64,000 bases of DNA from an uncultured Bacteroidota bacterium (GTDB lineage Bacteria > Bacteroidota > Bacteroidia > Bacteroidales > P3). Location: positions 1 through 64,000 of the forward strand of contig CACXXO010000011.1 in NCBI GenBank assembly GCA_902771735.1, in the 5' to 3' direction. This document shows positions 43,616 through 51,999 of this stretch, piece by piece. The notes beneath the pieces were generated by a model, which was not told the DNA's origin, did not search any database, and was given only the letters and a program-made list of their open reading frames with translations. Position 1 is the first letter of the stretch, and each line of letters starts with the position of its first letter. Both the position numbers and the translations under genes were made by a program.

Positions 43616-43755
43616 ATGAGAATTCACCGTATTAAAGCTAAGCACGGCTGCTTGTTGTGATGGCTTTGATTGGTGTTGTCTCGTCATGCAGCAAACAGGT
43701 TGATTTGTATAGTTGCCCGCCATCAGAGTATAACGATTCATTAGTGAATAACTGA
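43616..43755 (+). pseudogene. Tiny lipoprotein-like ORF, split by a frameshift, coupled to the rSAM gene
   Basis: ATG at 43616 reads MRIHRIKAKHGCLL and stops at TGA 43658-43660. An overlapping ATG at 43660 in another frame reads MALIGVVSSCSKQVDLY and continues 14 more residues to a TGA at 43753-43755. Joining the two by one extra base near 43657 would give a ~46-residue lipoprotein precursor: basic start, hydrophobic core, VSSC lipobox and a 22-residue mature peptide with one more Cys. As it stands, only the second frame (31 residues, 43660-43755) could be made through the ATGA overlap. The last base of its stop is the first base of the rSAM ATG (TGATG), so translation is probably coupled. 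It may be a degraded gene, a sequencing error or a real small peptide. Confidence 0.5.
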
Positions 43756-44822
43756 TGTCACTTTCACTACAGCAACGGGTCGGTTTGGAGTTGCAACGCT
43801 CACTGCGCAAGACCAATGAGCAGTTGCATCCGCTGCGGACGCTCTTTTGGGAGTGTACGTTGCGATGCAACATGAGCTGCCGCCACTGCGGTAGCGACTG
43901 TAAGGTGCAGCCCTCAGTTCCCGACATGCCAGCCGAGGACTTCCTTCGTGTTATCGATTCGATTACTCCTCATGTGGACACACATAAAGTGTTCGTTATT
44001 TTTACCGGCGGTGAGGCGTTGCTGCGTCCCGACCTGGAGGAGGTGGGTCTCGAGCTCTACCGTCGCGAGTATCCTTGGGGCGTGGTGACCAATGGATTCC
44101 TGCTGGACGAGAAACGGCTGGAGAACTTGATGGCCAGCGGTATGCATAGCATTACTGTGAGCCTTGACGGCTTCGAACAGCAGCACAACTGGATACGACG
44201 CCATCCTCAAAGTTTTGAGAAGGCCACCCAAGCTATCCGTCTGTTGGCGCAGACGAAGGATATCCTGTGGGATGTGGTCACTTGCGTCAATCCGCAAAAC
44301 TATCCCCACCTGAGAGAATTCAAGGATTTTCTGGTTTCACTTGGCGTTCCCGCCTGGCGCCTGTTCAGCATTTTCCCCATGGGCCGTGCCGCCAATGACC
44401 CCGAATTGCAGCTCACCGACGAACAATTTCGCGGCATCTTGGACTTCATTGCAGGGACGCGGCGTGCCGCGTCCGCAATCGACGTCAGCTATGCCTGCGA
44501 AGGCTTCTTGGGCCCTTACGAGCAAAAGGTACGAGACCAGTTCTTCTACTGCCGCAGCGGCGTCGACGTGGCCTCGATTCGTTGCGACGGCGCTATCAGC
44601 GGCTGCACCTCGGTGCGCAGCCACATGGACCAAGGCAACATCTACAAGGATGATTTCTGGGATGTGTGGCAGAACCGCTTCCAAGTGATGCGCGACCGCT
44701 CGTGGGCCAAGAAAGGCCAATGCAAAAACTGCAAAGTCTGGCGCTATTGTGAAGGCTCAGGCCTCCACCTTTACGACGATAATGGTGACCTGCTCATATG
44801 CCATTATAATCGAACAAAATAA
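43755..44822 (+). CDS. Radical SAM/SPASM enzyme of an rSAM/lipoprotein system
   Basis: 355 residues. The radical SAM cluster motif is C38-NMS-C42-RH-C45 in LFWECTLRCNMSCRHCG, followed by FVIFTGGEALLRPDLEE (the GGE SAM-binding motif), VVTNGFLLDEKRLENL and SITVSLDGFEQQHNWIR. The C-terminal SPASM region has cysteines at FYCRSGVDVASIRCDG, SGCTSV, GQCKNCKVWRYCEGSG and LLICHY, enough for one or two auxiliary Fe-S clusters. Such SPASM enzymes mature ribosomal peptides or proteins. I recognise the family as that paired with the lipoprotein at 43067 (recalled as TIGR04133). The chemistry and substrate are unknown. It overlaps the small ORF stop by one base. Confidence 0.88.
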   Translation: MSLSLQQRVGLELQRSLRKTNEQLHPLRTLFWECTLRCNMSCRHCGSDCKVQPSVPDMPAEDFLRVIDSITPHVDTHKVFVIFTGGEALLRPDLEEVGLELYRREYPWGVVTNGFLLDEKRLENLMASGMHSITVSLDGFEQQHNWIRRHPQSFEKATQAIRLLAQTKDILWDVVTCVNPQNYPHLREFKDFLVSLGVPAWRLFSIFPMGRAANDPELQLTDEQFRGILDFIAGTRRAASAIDVSYACEGFLGPYEQKVRDQFFYCRSGVDVASIRCDGAISGCTSVRSHMDQGNIYKDDFWDVWQNRFQVMRDRSWAKKGQCKNCKVWRYCEGSGLHLYDDNGDLLICHYNRTK

Positions 44823-44830
44823 TAATCACT

Positions 44831-45541
44831 ATGCCTGGGTTTAATGAACACAAATACACATATTCCAATCGATGGTACAATAAGGATATTGAATCACGAT
44901 ATAAATATGTGACAAAGATACTTGAATATTATTCAAAGGGTCAATTTGAAGATAGTGAAAAAAACGAGATATTATGTGTCGAGGATGATGGATTATTTGA
45001 CTATGAAGATTTGGATTTTTTATTAAAAGAAGCTTTTGTCGGTTCCGTGTTTTTTTCTAGTTCACTTATAGAATATGTGAAGAAATGGGGATTGGATAAG
45101 AAGAAAAGTATGAACGCTTTATTTAATAGAATTTTGGGAGAGGAGAGGTGTTATCAAATTCTGAATAATGATGATGCATTTGATTGTGAGGGCCTTGGTC
45201 TATGTAATTCCTTTAGACGTTTATGGAATAGAGAAATAAAAAAAAGAAGTGAAGAGAAAGAGATACAGAATAAAAGCGAGATGTCTCTTCGTTATGAACA
45301 TGTTATCCCGACCGCGTTCTATTATAATAGAATTATTGAGTTATATAAGAATGGTCAGTTTGATTTAAATGTGTTTAAATCAATGCTCAAAGATATAAGT
45401 GTGTGTTTTATTCTTAAGAAAGAGGATGATGAGTTGAATGAAAAGAAACTGAAGGAGAAGATGCCCGACGGTTGGCGATGGGGAGACGATCCTTTTGCAA
45501 GGTATAAAAAATGTGGTATTAAAGTGTGGGGACAGGATTAA
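44831..45541 (+). CDS. Hypothetical protein in an AT-rich patch
   Basis: 236 residues from the ATG at 44831, eight bases after the rSAM stop. I do not recognise it. The protein is hydrophilic, rich in Lys, Asp, Glu, Tyr and Phe, without signal peptide or membrane segment. Two parts look alike: SRYKYVTKILEYYSKGQFE near the start and AFYYNRIIELYKNGQFDLNV later, suggesting an internal duplication of a helical unit. The base composition is strikingly AT-rich and the codons (AAA, GAT, ATT, TTA) differ from all neighbours, a sign of recent transfer. Its stop TAA shares the bases TTAA (45538-45541) with the stop of the convergent gene. Possibly one of a polymorphic toxin/immunity-type set of orphan genes; this is a guess. 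Confidence 0.7.
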   Translation: MPGFNEHKYTYSNRWYNKDIESRYKYVTKILEYYSKGQFEDSEKNEILCVEDDGLFDYEDLDFLLKEAFVGSVFFSSSLIEYVKKWGLDKKKSMNALFNRILGEERCYQILNNDDAFDCEGLGLCNSFRRLWNREIKKRSEEKEIQNKSEMSLRYEHVIPTAFYYNRIIELYKNGQFDLNVFKSMLKDISVCFILKKEDDELNEKKLKEKMPDGWRWGDDPFARYKKCGIKVWGQD

Positions 45542-45987
45542 AGCATGAAGTTCATAAATAACAGTAGCAGAAATCCTATTACAATGGCAATCACCCATTT
45601 CGTCGCTGTTGATGGCTCGTCGCTTTCTTTTTTGAATCTTTTAGGGTTAGGATTGACCACTTCTGTGTAGAAACTTTTATATTCAGACTCTTTGCCAGGT
45701 TTGCTGCCCAATTCTACGGCATCAATTTCTTTCTGAACGTCAGCAAGCAACTGCTCAAAGATGGCTCGCATTAGTGGCTCGGCTTTCTCATCAATGAAAC
45801 CAGTGGAGTTGGTTTCCGTTCTGCTAATCATTGCAAAACGTCTCCCATTTATGAAGTCAGTATGACCGGTTCCTCTGTTGGTGACAACAAGAGGGCCTTC
45901 GCTATAGGACAAGCACTTGATGCATGATTCATAATTCTTCTTCCTTGAAACAAGATTGTTCAGCTTTTCAAGATCATCTTCTAACAT
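45538..45987 (-). CDS. Hypothetical tail-anchored protein
   Basis: 149 residues from the ATG at 45987 (MLEDDLEKLNNLVSRKKNYE); an in-frame start at 46107 would add 40 unlikely residues that cross two promoters. No known family recognised. The N-terminal ~30 residues look helical; a middle segment (GPLVVTNRGTGHTDFINGRR, RFAMISRTETNSTGF) looks beta-rich; a helix follows (EPLMRAIFEQLLADVQKEID). The C-terminus TKWVIAIVIGFLLLLFMNFM is a single membrane helix, so the protein would be anchored with its bulk in the cytoplasm. It has a Bacteroides-type -7 element just upstream (46014-46021). It converges with the AT-rich gene at 44831, with stop codons overlapping in TTAA. Confidence 0.65.
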   Translation of the reverse strand: MLEDDLEKLNNLVSRKKNYESCIKCLSYSEGPLVVTNRGTGHTDFINGRRFAMISRTETNSTGFIDEKAEPLMRAIFEQLLADVQKEIDAVELGSKPGKESEYKSFYTEVVNPNPKRFKKESDEPSTATKWVIAIVIGFLLLLFMNFML

Positions 45988-46013
45988 GGTATTTTGTGAT
46001 TTAAAGTTCGGTG

Positions 46014-46021
46014 CAAAAATA
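46014..46021 (-). promoter_or_regulatory. -7 element for the tail-anchored protein gene
   Basis: Minus-strand TATTTTTG (46021-46014), fitting TAnnTTTG, 26 bases upstream of the ATG at 45987. It lies about 45 bases from the oppositely directed metK -7 element, so the two promoters are back to back. Confidence 0.55.
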
Positions 46022-46041
46022 TACTTTTTTTTCGATAATAA

Positions 46042-46071
46042 TTTCGAAGTACAAAAAAAGTTGTATCTTTG
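46042..46071 (+). promoter_or_regulatory. Bacteroides-type promoter for metK
   Basis: TATCTTTG at 46064-46071 is an exact TAnnTTTG; the -33 candidate TTTC at 46042-46045 is one mismatch from TTTG with 18-nt spacing. The leader to the metK ATG is about 125 nt. Confidence 0.7.
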
Positions 46072-46163
46072 CATCCGCAAATGTGGATAGATTTGTAATG
46101 ATTGCAACCACTTGAAAAAATGCTAAAGCACTAATTCAACGGTAATTTCAGTACAATCTTTTC

Positions 46164-46188
46164 ACTGTTAAAACAAGGTGTTAACAGT
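46164..46188 (+). promoter_or_regulatory. Perfect 8-bp inverted repeat just before metK
   Basis: ACTGTTAA (46164-46171) and TTAACAGT (46181-46188) flank a 9-nt loop and end 15 bases before the metK start. It could fold in the mRNA near the ribosome-binding region or be an operator. No known SAM riboswitch is recognised. Confidence 0.4.
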
Positions 46189-46203
46189 TAAAAGTAATGT
46201 AAA

Positions 46204-47460
46204 ATGAGTTATTTTTTCACTTCTGAAAGTGTTAGTGAGGGCCATCCTGATAAGGTGGCCGACCAGATTAGCGATGCTTTATTGGATGAATTCCTGCGTC
46301 GTGACCCCGAGAGCCATGTGGCCTGCGAGACGTTGGTTACCACGGGATTGGCCGTGGTAAGCGGGGAGGTGACTTGCAACGGATGGGTCGACATCCAGGA
46401 GACCGTCCGTGATGTTATCAAAGAGATAGGCTACACCAAGGGCGAATACAAGTTCGAAGCCGAGTCGTGCGCCGTGCTTTCCACCATCCATGGTCAGAGC
46501 GGTGACATCAACCAAGGTGTCAGCCGCAAGAAAGAGGAGGAACAGGGGGCAGGCGACCAGGGCATGATGTTCGGTTATGCCTGCAACGAGACGCGCGAGT
46601 ATATGCCGCTGCCCATCACGCTGGCTCACATCTTTCTCCAGGAACTCACCAAGATACGCAAGGAGGGCAAGCAGATGACATACCTGCGCCCCGATGCCAA
46701 GAGCCAGATTACCATCGAATACAGCGACGAGGGCAAGCCGTTGCGCGTCGACACTATCGTGCTCTCCACCCAGCACGACGAGTTCGACACTGAGCGCCGC
46801 ATGCTCAAGCAGATAGAGAAGGATGTGCGCGAAATACTGATACCGCGTGTCCTGAAGCGTATTAACGCCAAGAATAGAGCCCTCTTCGCCAAGAAAGACT
46901 ACAAGCTGTATGTCAACCCCACAGGCAAATTTGTCATCGGCGGCCCCCACGGCGACACCGGCCTCACAGGTCGCAAGATTATCGTCGACACCTACGGCGG
47001 CCGCGGTGCCCACGGCGGTGGCGCCTTCAGCGGCAAGGACCCCTCGAAGGTCGACCGTTCGGCGGCCTACGCCACCCGCCATATCGCCAAGAACATGGTG
47101 GCGGCGGGTCTCTGCGACGAGGTGCTTGTGCAGGTGGCCTATGCCATCGGCGTGGCCGAGCCGGTTGGATTTTATGTTAATACTTATGGTACCGCCAAAG
47201 TGCAGATGACTGACGGAGAGATTGCCAAGCGGGTGGAAAAACTCTTCGACATGCGTCCTTATGCTATCACCCAACGTTTCGGCCTGAAGAACCCCATCTA
47301 CCGCCAGACGGCGGCCTACGGCCACATGGGCCGCGACCCCAAGGAGGAGACCGTCATCCTCTTCGATGCCGACGGCAACAAGCAAAAGAAGAAGGTGCAG
47401 TTTTTCGGTTGGGAGAAACTCGACATGGTCGACGCCATTAAGAAAGAATTCAATCTTTAA
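46204..47460 (+). CDS. metK: S-adenosylmethionine synthase
   Basis: 418 residues. MetK makes SAM from methionine and ATP; in this window SAM is also the cofactor of the radical SAM enzyme. Motifs: [20 protein letters not shown] (ATP-binding His), [35 protein letters not shown] (loop motif), [30 protein letters not shown] and [20 protein letters not shown] (P-loop-like). It is about 35 residues longer than E. coli MetK, with small insertions such as SRKKEEEQ, which is normal for Bacteroidota. pdxJ follows after 5 bases. Confidence 0.96.
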   Translation: MSYFFTSESVSEGHPDKVADQISDALLDEFLRRDPESHVACETLVTTGLAVVSGEVTCNGWVDIQETVRDVIKEIGYTKGEYKFEAESCAVLSTIHGQSGDINQGVSRKKEEEQGAGDQGMMFGYACNETREYMPLPITLAHIFLQELTKIRKEGKQMTYLRPDAKSQITIEYSDEGKPLRVDTIVLSTQHDEFDTERRMLKQIEKDVREILIPRVLKRINAKNRALFAKKDYKLYVNPTGKFVIGGPHGDTGLTGRKIIVDTYGGRGAHGGGAFSGKDPSKVDRSAAYATRHIAKNMVAAGLCDEVLVQVAYAIGVAEPVGFYVNTYGTAKVQMTDGEIAKRVEKLFDMRPYAITQRFGLKNPIYRQTAAYGHMGRDPKEETVILFDADGNKQKKKVQFFGWEKLDMVDAIKKEFNL

Positions 47461-47465
47461 ACAAT

Positions 47466-48203
47466 ATGACAAAACTGAGTGTCAATATCAACAAGGTGGC
47501 CACCATCCGCAATGCACGAGGTGGCAACACCCCCGATGTGTTGAAGTTCGCACAGGATTGCGAACGATTTGGAGCCCAAGGCATCACCGTACATCCGCGT
47601 CCAGATGAGCGCCATATTCGCTATGCCGACGCACTCGCCATCAAGCCGCTGATTGGAGTGGAATACAATATAGAGGGCAATCCGAAGGGTGTCTCCAAGA
47701 GCCGTCCCTACGGATTCATCGACCTGGTGAAGGAGATAGTGCCGGCACAGGTGACGTTGGTGCCCGACGCCGAAGGGGTGCTGACGAGCAATGCTGGATG
47801 GGATACCGTGAAGAATCAAGGCTACCTTTGCGATGTGGTCAAAGAGTTCAAAGCCTGTGGTATAAGAGTCAGCATCTTCATCGACGCCAATCCCCAGATG
47901 ATAGAGATGGCGGCGAGGACGGGTACCGACCGTGTGGAGCTTTACACCGAGAGCTACGCCAGCCAATATGCTGCGGGGCGAGAGAACGCCATAAAGCCCT
48001 TTGTGAAAGCCGCCCAAGTGGCCCGCAGCTGCGGATTAGGACTGAACGCCGGCCATGATCTCTCGTTGGAGAATCTGGCGTGGTTCCACCAGCAGATTCC
48101 TTGGTGTGACGAAGTCTCTATAGGCCACGCCCTTATCAGCGATGCCCTCTACCTCGGCATCGAGGAGACGATACACCGCTACCTGGGGTGTCTGAAGGAT
48201 TGA
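47466..48203 (+). CDS. pdxJ: Pyridoxine 5'-phosphate synthase
   Basis: 245 residues, the usual size. PdxJ condenses deoxyxylulose 5-phosphate with 3-amino-2-oxopropyl phosphate to pyridoxine phosphate, the last ring-forming step of DXP-dependent vitamin B6 synthesis. Motifs: [33 protein letters not shown] (active-site His and Arg), [46 protein letters not shown] and [15 protein letters not shown], ending with [15 protein letters not shown]. It lies 5 bases after metK and 19 bases before the CDF transporter. The product supplies PLP enzymes such as SufS. Confidence 0.95.
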   Translation: MTKLSVNINKVATIRNARGGNTPDVLKFAQDCERFGAQGITVHPRPDERHIRYADALAIKPLIGVEYNIEGNPKGVSKSRPYGFIDLVKEIVPAQVTLVPDAEGVLTSNAGWDTVKNQGYLCDVVKEFKACGIRVSIFIDANPQMIEMAARTGTDRVELYTESYASQYAAGRENAIKPFVKAAQVARSCGLGLNAGHDLSLENLAWFHQQIPWCDEVSIGHALISDALYLGIEETIHRYLGCLKD

Positions 48204-48222
48204 TGTTTTTTTGAAAAGAACA

Positions 48223-49329
48223 ATGGAAATGGATCGGAGTTCGCAAATCATCAGAACAAGTTGGGTCGGCATTGTGACCAATGTACTGCTGGCTGCATTC
48301 AAGGCAGTTGTAGGCGTGCTGGCCAGCAGTGTAGCCATAGTGATGGATGCGGTGAACAACCTGAGTGACGCCTTGTCGAGCATCATCACTATCGTAGGCA
48401 CGAAGTTGTCGCAGCGACCTGCCGACCGCAAGCATCCCTTTGGACATGGACGCATAGAATATTTCAGCGCCATCATCATTGCCGTCATTGTACTTTCTGC
48501 GGGAATCACCTCGCTCATTGAGTCGGTGAAGAAAATCTTCAACCCCACAGAGCCCTCCTACACCACGGCGACACTGGTAGTCATCATTGTGGCCATTGTG
48601 GTGAAGCTGCTGCTGGGCCGCTATGTGAAACACAAGGGCGAACAGTTGAAGAGCGACGCCCTGATTGCCTCGGGCAGCGACGCCCTCTTCGACTCCCTCA
48701 TCACCGCGGCGACGCTCCTCTCGGCAGGCATCATGCTTCTGTGGAATGTGTCGCTCGACGGCATCCTGGGAGCTCTCATTTCAGTGGTCATCATCAAGGC
48801 TGGCATTGAGATGCTGGCATCGCCCATCAACCAGTTGCTGGGCACCAGCATCTCCAAGGAACTTACCTCCCAGATCAAGCAGGAGGTGATGGCCTTCGAT
48901 GAGGTGCAAGGGGTCTACGACATGATACTGCACAACTATGGACCCGATGTCCTCATCGGTTCTCTGCACGTCAGCGTCCCCGACACGTTGACGGCCTACG
49001 ACATCCACGGCCTGGGTCGCAAGATCGCCACCGAGATGTTCGAGAAGCACGGCATCATCATGACCGTGGGCTTCTACAGCGTGGCCACGGGCGAGAACCG
49101 CCAGGCGAACTTGCAGGCGGCTGTGATGAAAACCGTCATGGCGCACAAGGAGGTGGTACAGGCCCATGCCTTCTACTATTCGGAGAAGGACCGCATGGTC
49201 TCGGTGGACATCGTGCCTCAGGACAAGGTGGACGAGAATGCCCTGGTCTGCCAGCTGGCCGACGAAATTCAACCTTTGGTGCCCGACATGCAGGTAACTA
49301 TTTTGGTGGACCATAACTATAGTGAATGA
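48223..49329 (+). CDS. Cation diffusion facilitator (CDF) family metal transporter
   Basis: 368 residues from the ATG at 48223; a TTG four codons earlier (48211) is in frame but less likely. CDF proteins export Zn, Fe or Mn from the cytoplasm in exchange for protons. Membrane helices cover residues ~10-210, with the metal site motifs VAIVMDAVNNLSDALSSI (DxxxxxxD), KHPFGHGRIEYFSAI and ALIASGSDALFDSL. The cytoplasmic C-terminal domain (~215-290) has the ferredoxin-like CDF fold (GVYDMILHNYGPDVLIGSLH) followed by an extra ~75-residue segment (RQANLQAAVMKTVMAHKEVV) that resembles a second copy. The metal cannot be told from sequence. Confidence 0.9.
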   Translation: MEMDRSSQIIRTSWVGIVTNVLLAAFKAVVGVLASSVAIVMDAVNNLSDALSSIITIVGTKLSQRPADRKHPFGHGRIEYFSAIIIAVIVLSAGITSLIESVKKIFNPTEPSYTTATLVVIIVAIVVKLLLGRYVKHKGEQLKSDALIASGSDALFDSLITAATLLSAGIMLLWNVSLDGILGALISVVIIKAGIEMLASPINQLLGTSISKELTSQIKQEVMAFDEVQGVYDMILHNYGPDVLIGSLHVSVPDTLTAYDIHGLGRKIATEMFEKHGIIMTVGFYSVATGENRQANLQAAVMKTVMAHKEVVQAHAFYYSEKDRMVSVDIVPQDKVDENALVCQLADEIQPLVPDMQVTILVDHNYSE

Positions 49330-49342
49330 ATTGTTTTTTAGT

Positions 49343-51895
49343 ATGAAACGGATGGTGATAATCATGCTGCTGGCTGTCACACTGACCGCCGCGGCACAGG
49401 AGAAACAAATCAACCTCGGCCTGATACCCACGCCACAGAGGGTGGAGGTATCGCAGGGCGGCAAGAGCTGCGACCTCGATAAAGCCAAGATAAAGGAAGT
49501 GCGCGTAAAATGGGGACGAGGTACAGACTCGCCACATTTTGACAGGAACTGGAGTCAGGCCTACCGCCTCATAATCGAGCCACGCAAGATAACTATCAAT
49601 TACGAGGGGTCCAAAGGGCTTGAGTATGCCTATTTGACAATAGCACAGCTGAAGCAACTGCACAACTCTGTGCCTTGCTGCACCATCACCGACTGGCCCG
49701 CCTATGCCTACCGCGGATGGATGGACGACCAGAGCCGTGGCCCTGTGCCACATGCCGCCTACCGCCAGAAGCAATGGGAGACGCTCCATGCGCTGAAGTA
49801 CAACTTCTGCAACTACTACACCGAGCACACCCTCTACCAGCCGGAGTTCCCCGACTTGGCGCCCGCCTACCTTGCCGACTGCAAGCCGCACCCCGACGAG
49901 GTCATCAACCTGCAGCTTTTCGCCCATGCCGAGAAGACGCTGCGCATACCGTTCTATCAGAACATGATGGACAGCAAGGCCAACTTCGACCCATCGACAG
50001 AGGCCACCTACGACTTCTTGCGCAAGCGTATCAAAGCCGCCTACGACCGCATCCCTACCTCGCCCTTTTTCATCATCAACTGCGACGAGACCGAACAACT
50101 GGGCACAGGTCGCGCCAAGAAACTGGTGGACAGCTTGGGTGCCGACCAGGTGTATGTGGACTTCATCAATCGTTGCTACGAACTTGTTCAGCAAGCAGGC
50201 AGTACCCGTGTGGCCATGTGGGGCGACATCGTGGCCAAGAACCCCGCGATGATGCGCCAGCTGCCCAAAGATATGACCTACATCATGTGGGCCTATGAGC
50301 CTATCGACAGCTTCACGCACCTGATACGTCCCTTCAAGGAGCAGGGCAACCCCTTCTGGGTGGCGGCCTCGACGGGCCACAGCGCCACCATGACCTCCAC
50401 GCCACAGCGTTACATCAAGAACATCGCCAACCTCTTCCGCGACGGTCACCGTGACGGTGCCGAGGGCGCCATGCTCACCTGCTGGGACGACAACGGCGAA
50501 GCACTCTTCGACAACAGCTGGCACGCCCAGTATTGGGCTGCCGAGATGGCCTGGAATCCGCTGAAGACCAACGACCCCGAGGAACTGCGCCAACGCGAGG
50601 AGCAGTTCAACGAGAACTTCGAGCGGCTGTTCTATGGCAGCAGAGTGGTTGGCGATTCTGTTGCCAGCAAAACTGCCGACCTCTACGCCGTCGGTGCCCT
50701 TATGTATGACCCTGACGTTGCTGACTGGTATACCTCCGCTGCCCTCCTCGAGCCCCTCCTTAATTTCAACCCCGACAACACCTCCGATGCTATGATTGAC
50801 CGTTGCGAGAAGGTGTCAGGTAAATTTAGGGAATTGGTTATGTTGACTGATTCTGCTGCCAATCCGCATGCCCATTATGCCTTGATGCGCATCTGTCAGA
50901 TGGCGTCTAAGGCAAACTTGCGCAGGCTTGTTTACCATTACTTGCAAGGGAACGATCCTGACATGCTTTTTGGCTTGAAGATGATGCGTGACCAATACAT
51001 GATGTCTCTCTTCGACCTCAAACGCGAATACCTCCGCCTCTGGGACCAAGAGAACGGAGACTATGAGCGCTACATTGTAATGAATAGATACGACGCGCTC
51101 GCGCGCGAGGTGATGGAACTCGACCGCCATGTCTTTATGACTGTCGGTTGTGATGTGGCAGCGTTGCATCCAAAAGTGACCCTCCGCACACTCTACAACG
51201 ACCGCCCCATCTACTACACCCTTGACGGCAGCGAGCCCGACAGCACATCGACCCGCTACGAAGGGCCCTTCCCGCTCGAGCGCTCCGCCACCATCAAGGC
51301 TATATCCTATAATGAATATGGCGAAGGAGTCGTTAGCGAGCAGTACCTGCTGAGCCATCTCGGCATGGGCGCCAAGATTACTATCAACACTCAATATAGC
51401 ACCTATAAATCCATCTACAGTGGCGGCGGTCCCGAGGCCCTCATCGACGGACAGCTCGGCAGCAACACCACCTACGCCGACGGTCGCTGGCAAGGCTACT
51501 GGGGCGACAGCATCGACGTGGTGATCGACTTCGGTCGTGAAATCAACTTCCAAGAGGTCTCCATGCGCTTCATGCAGAACACCTTCGACTGGATACTGGC
51601 ACCGGCGGAAATCCGCGTCTATGTCTCCGCCGACGGAAAGCAGTGGCACCTCGGCGGCAAGGAGACCTTCGCCATGGACCCTCGCGAGACGGGCATGCGG
51701 CTGAAGCGCTATGTGGTGAGGTATGGTGATTGGTGGGATCGTGTGCAGCCTATAACCTCGTCTATCATCATGGGTAATGTGTGCTCCACGCGCTACCTCC
51801 GCGTGGTGGTTCCCAACCCCGGTCCGTTGCCCTCGTGGCATCCTGCTCCGGGTCAGCCGAGCTACCTTTTTACCGACGAGATTATCGTCCGATAG
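49343..51895 (+). CDS. Secreted GH20-type beta-N-acetylhexosaminidase-like protein
   Basis: 850 residues from the ATG at 49343, giving signal MKRMVIIMLLAVTLTAAAQ; a GTG at 49322 would overlap the CDF stop. Parts: a GH20b-like N-terminal domain (~25-115, NLGLIPTPQRVEV); a TIM barrel (~120-420) starting DWPAYAYRGWMDDQSRG, with FFIINCDETEQLGTGRAKKL giving the presumed Asp248-Glu249 catalytic pair, and AMWGDIVAKNP and LTCWDDNGEALFDNSW later; a helical region; a chitobiase-C/Fn3-like domain (~615-670, YYTLDGSEPDSTSTRY); and an F5/8-type C (discoidin) domain (~690-850). It probably removes terminal GlcNAc or GalNAc from glycans. The usual GGDE motif is NCDE here, so the exact substrate is uncertain. 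No T9SS domain. Confidence 0.78.
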   Translation: MKRMVIIMLLAVTLTAAAQEKQINLGLIPTPQRVEVSQGGKSCDLDKAKIKEVRVKWGRGTDSPHFDRNWSQAYRLIIEPRKITINYEGSKGLEYAYLTIAQLKQLHNSVPCCTITDWPAYAYRGWMDDQSRGPVPHAAYRQKQWETLHALKYNFCNYYTEHTLYQPEFPDLAPAYLADCKPHPDEVINLQLFAHAEKTLRIPFYQNMMDSKANFDPSTEATYDFLRKRIKAAYDRIPTSPFFIINCDETEQLGTGRAKKLVDSLGADQVYVDFINRCYELVQQAGSTRVAMWGDIVAKNPAMMRQLPKDMTYIMWAYEPIDSFTHLIRPFKEQGNPFWVAASTGHSATMTSTPQRYIKNIANLFRDGHRDGAEGAMLTCWDDNGEALFDNSWHAQYWAAEMAWNPLKTNDPEELRQREEQFNENFERLFYGSRVVGDSVASKTADLYAVGALMYDPDVADWYTSAALLEPLLNFNPDNTSDAMIDRCEKVSGKFRELVMLTDSAANPHAHYALMRICQMASKANLRRLVYHYLQGNDPDMLFGLKMMRDQYMMSLFDLKREYLRLWDQENGDYERYIVMNRYDALAREVMELDRHVFMTVGCDVAALHPKVTLRTLYNDRPIYYTLDGSEPDSTSTRYEGPFPLERSATIKAISYNEYGEGVVSEQYLLSHLGMGAKITINTQYSTYKSIYSGGGPEALIDGQLGSNTTYADGRWQGYWGDSIDVVIDFGREINFQEVSMRFMQNTFDWILAPAEIRVYVSADGKQWHLGGKETFAMDPRETGMRLKRYVVRYGDWWDRVQPITSSIIMGNVCSTRYLRVVVPNPGPLPSWHPAPGQPSYLFTDEIIVR

Positions 51896-51926
51896 CCAAA
51901 ATTGGAAATCAACAAGTTGCAAGCAT

Positions 51927-51970
51927 AAAAATTGCCACAAATCCTTGGATTTGTGGCAATTACTTATTTT
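51927..51970. terminator. Bidirectional terminator between convergent genes
   Basis: ATTGCCACAAATCC (51931-51944) pairs perfectly with GGATTTGTGGCAAT (51947-51960), 14 bp, with A residues before and T-rich sequence after. An outer GTTGCAA (51916-51922) / TTGCAAC (51977-51983) pair encloses it. It lies between the hexosaminidase stop and the stop of the minus-strand giant gene, a fitting place for ending both transcripts. Confidence 0.85.
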
Positions 51971-51999
51971 GTAAAATTGCAACTCGCTGATTCTTAGTA

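Noticed and set aside
46072-46203. SAM riboswitch upstream of metK
   Set aside because: The leader is AT-rich with only one short hairpin and none of the conserved core of known SAM riboswitch classes that I can recognise.
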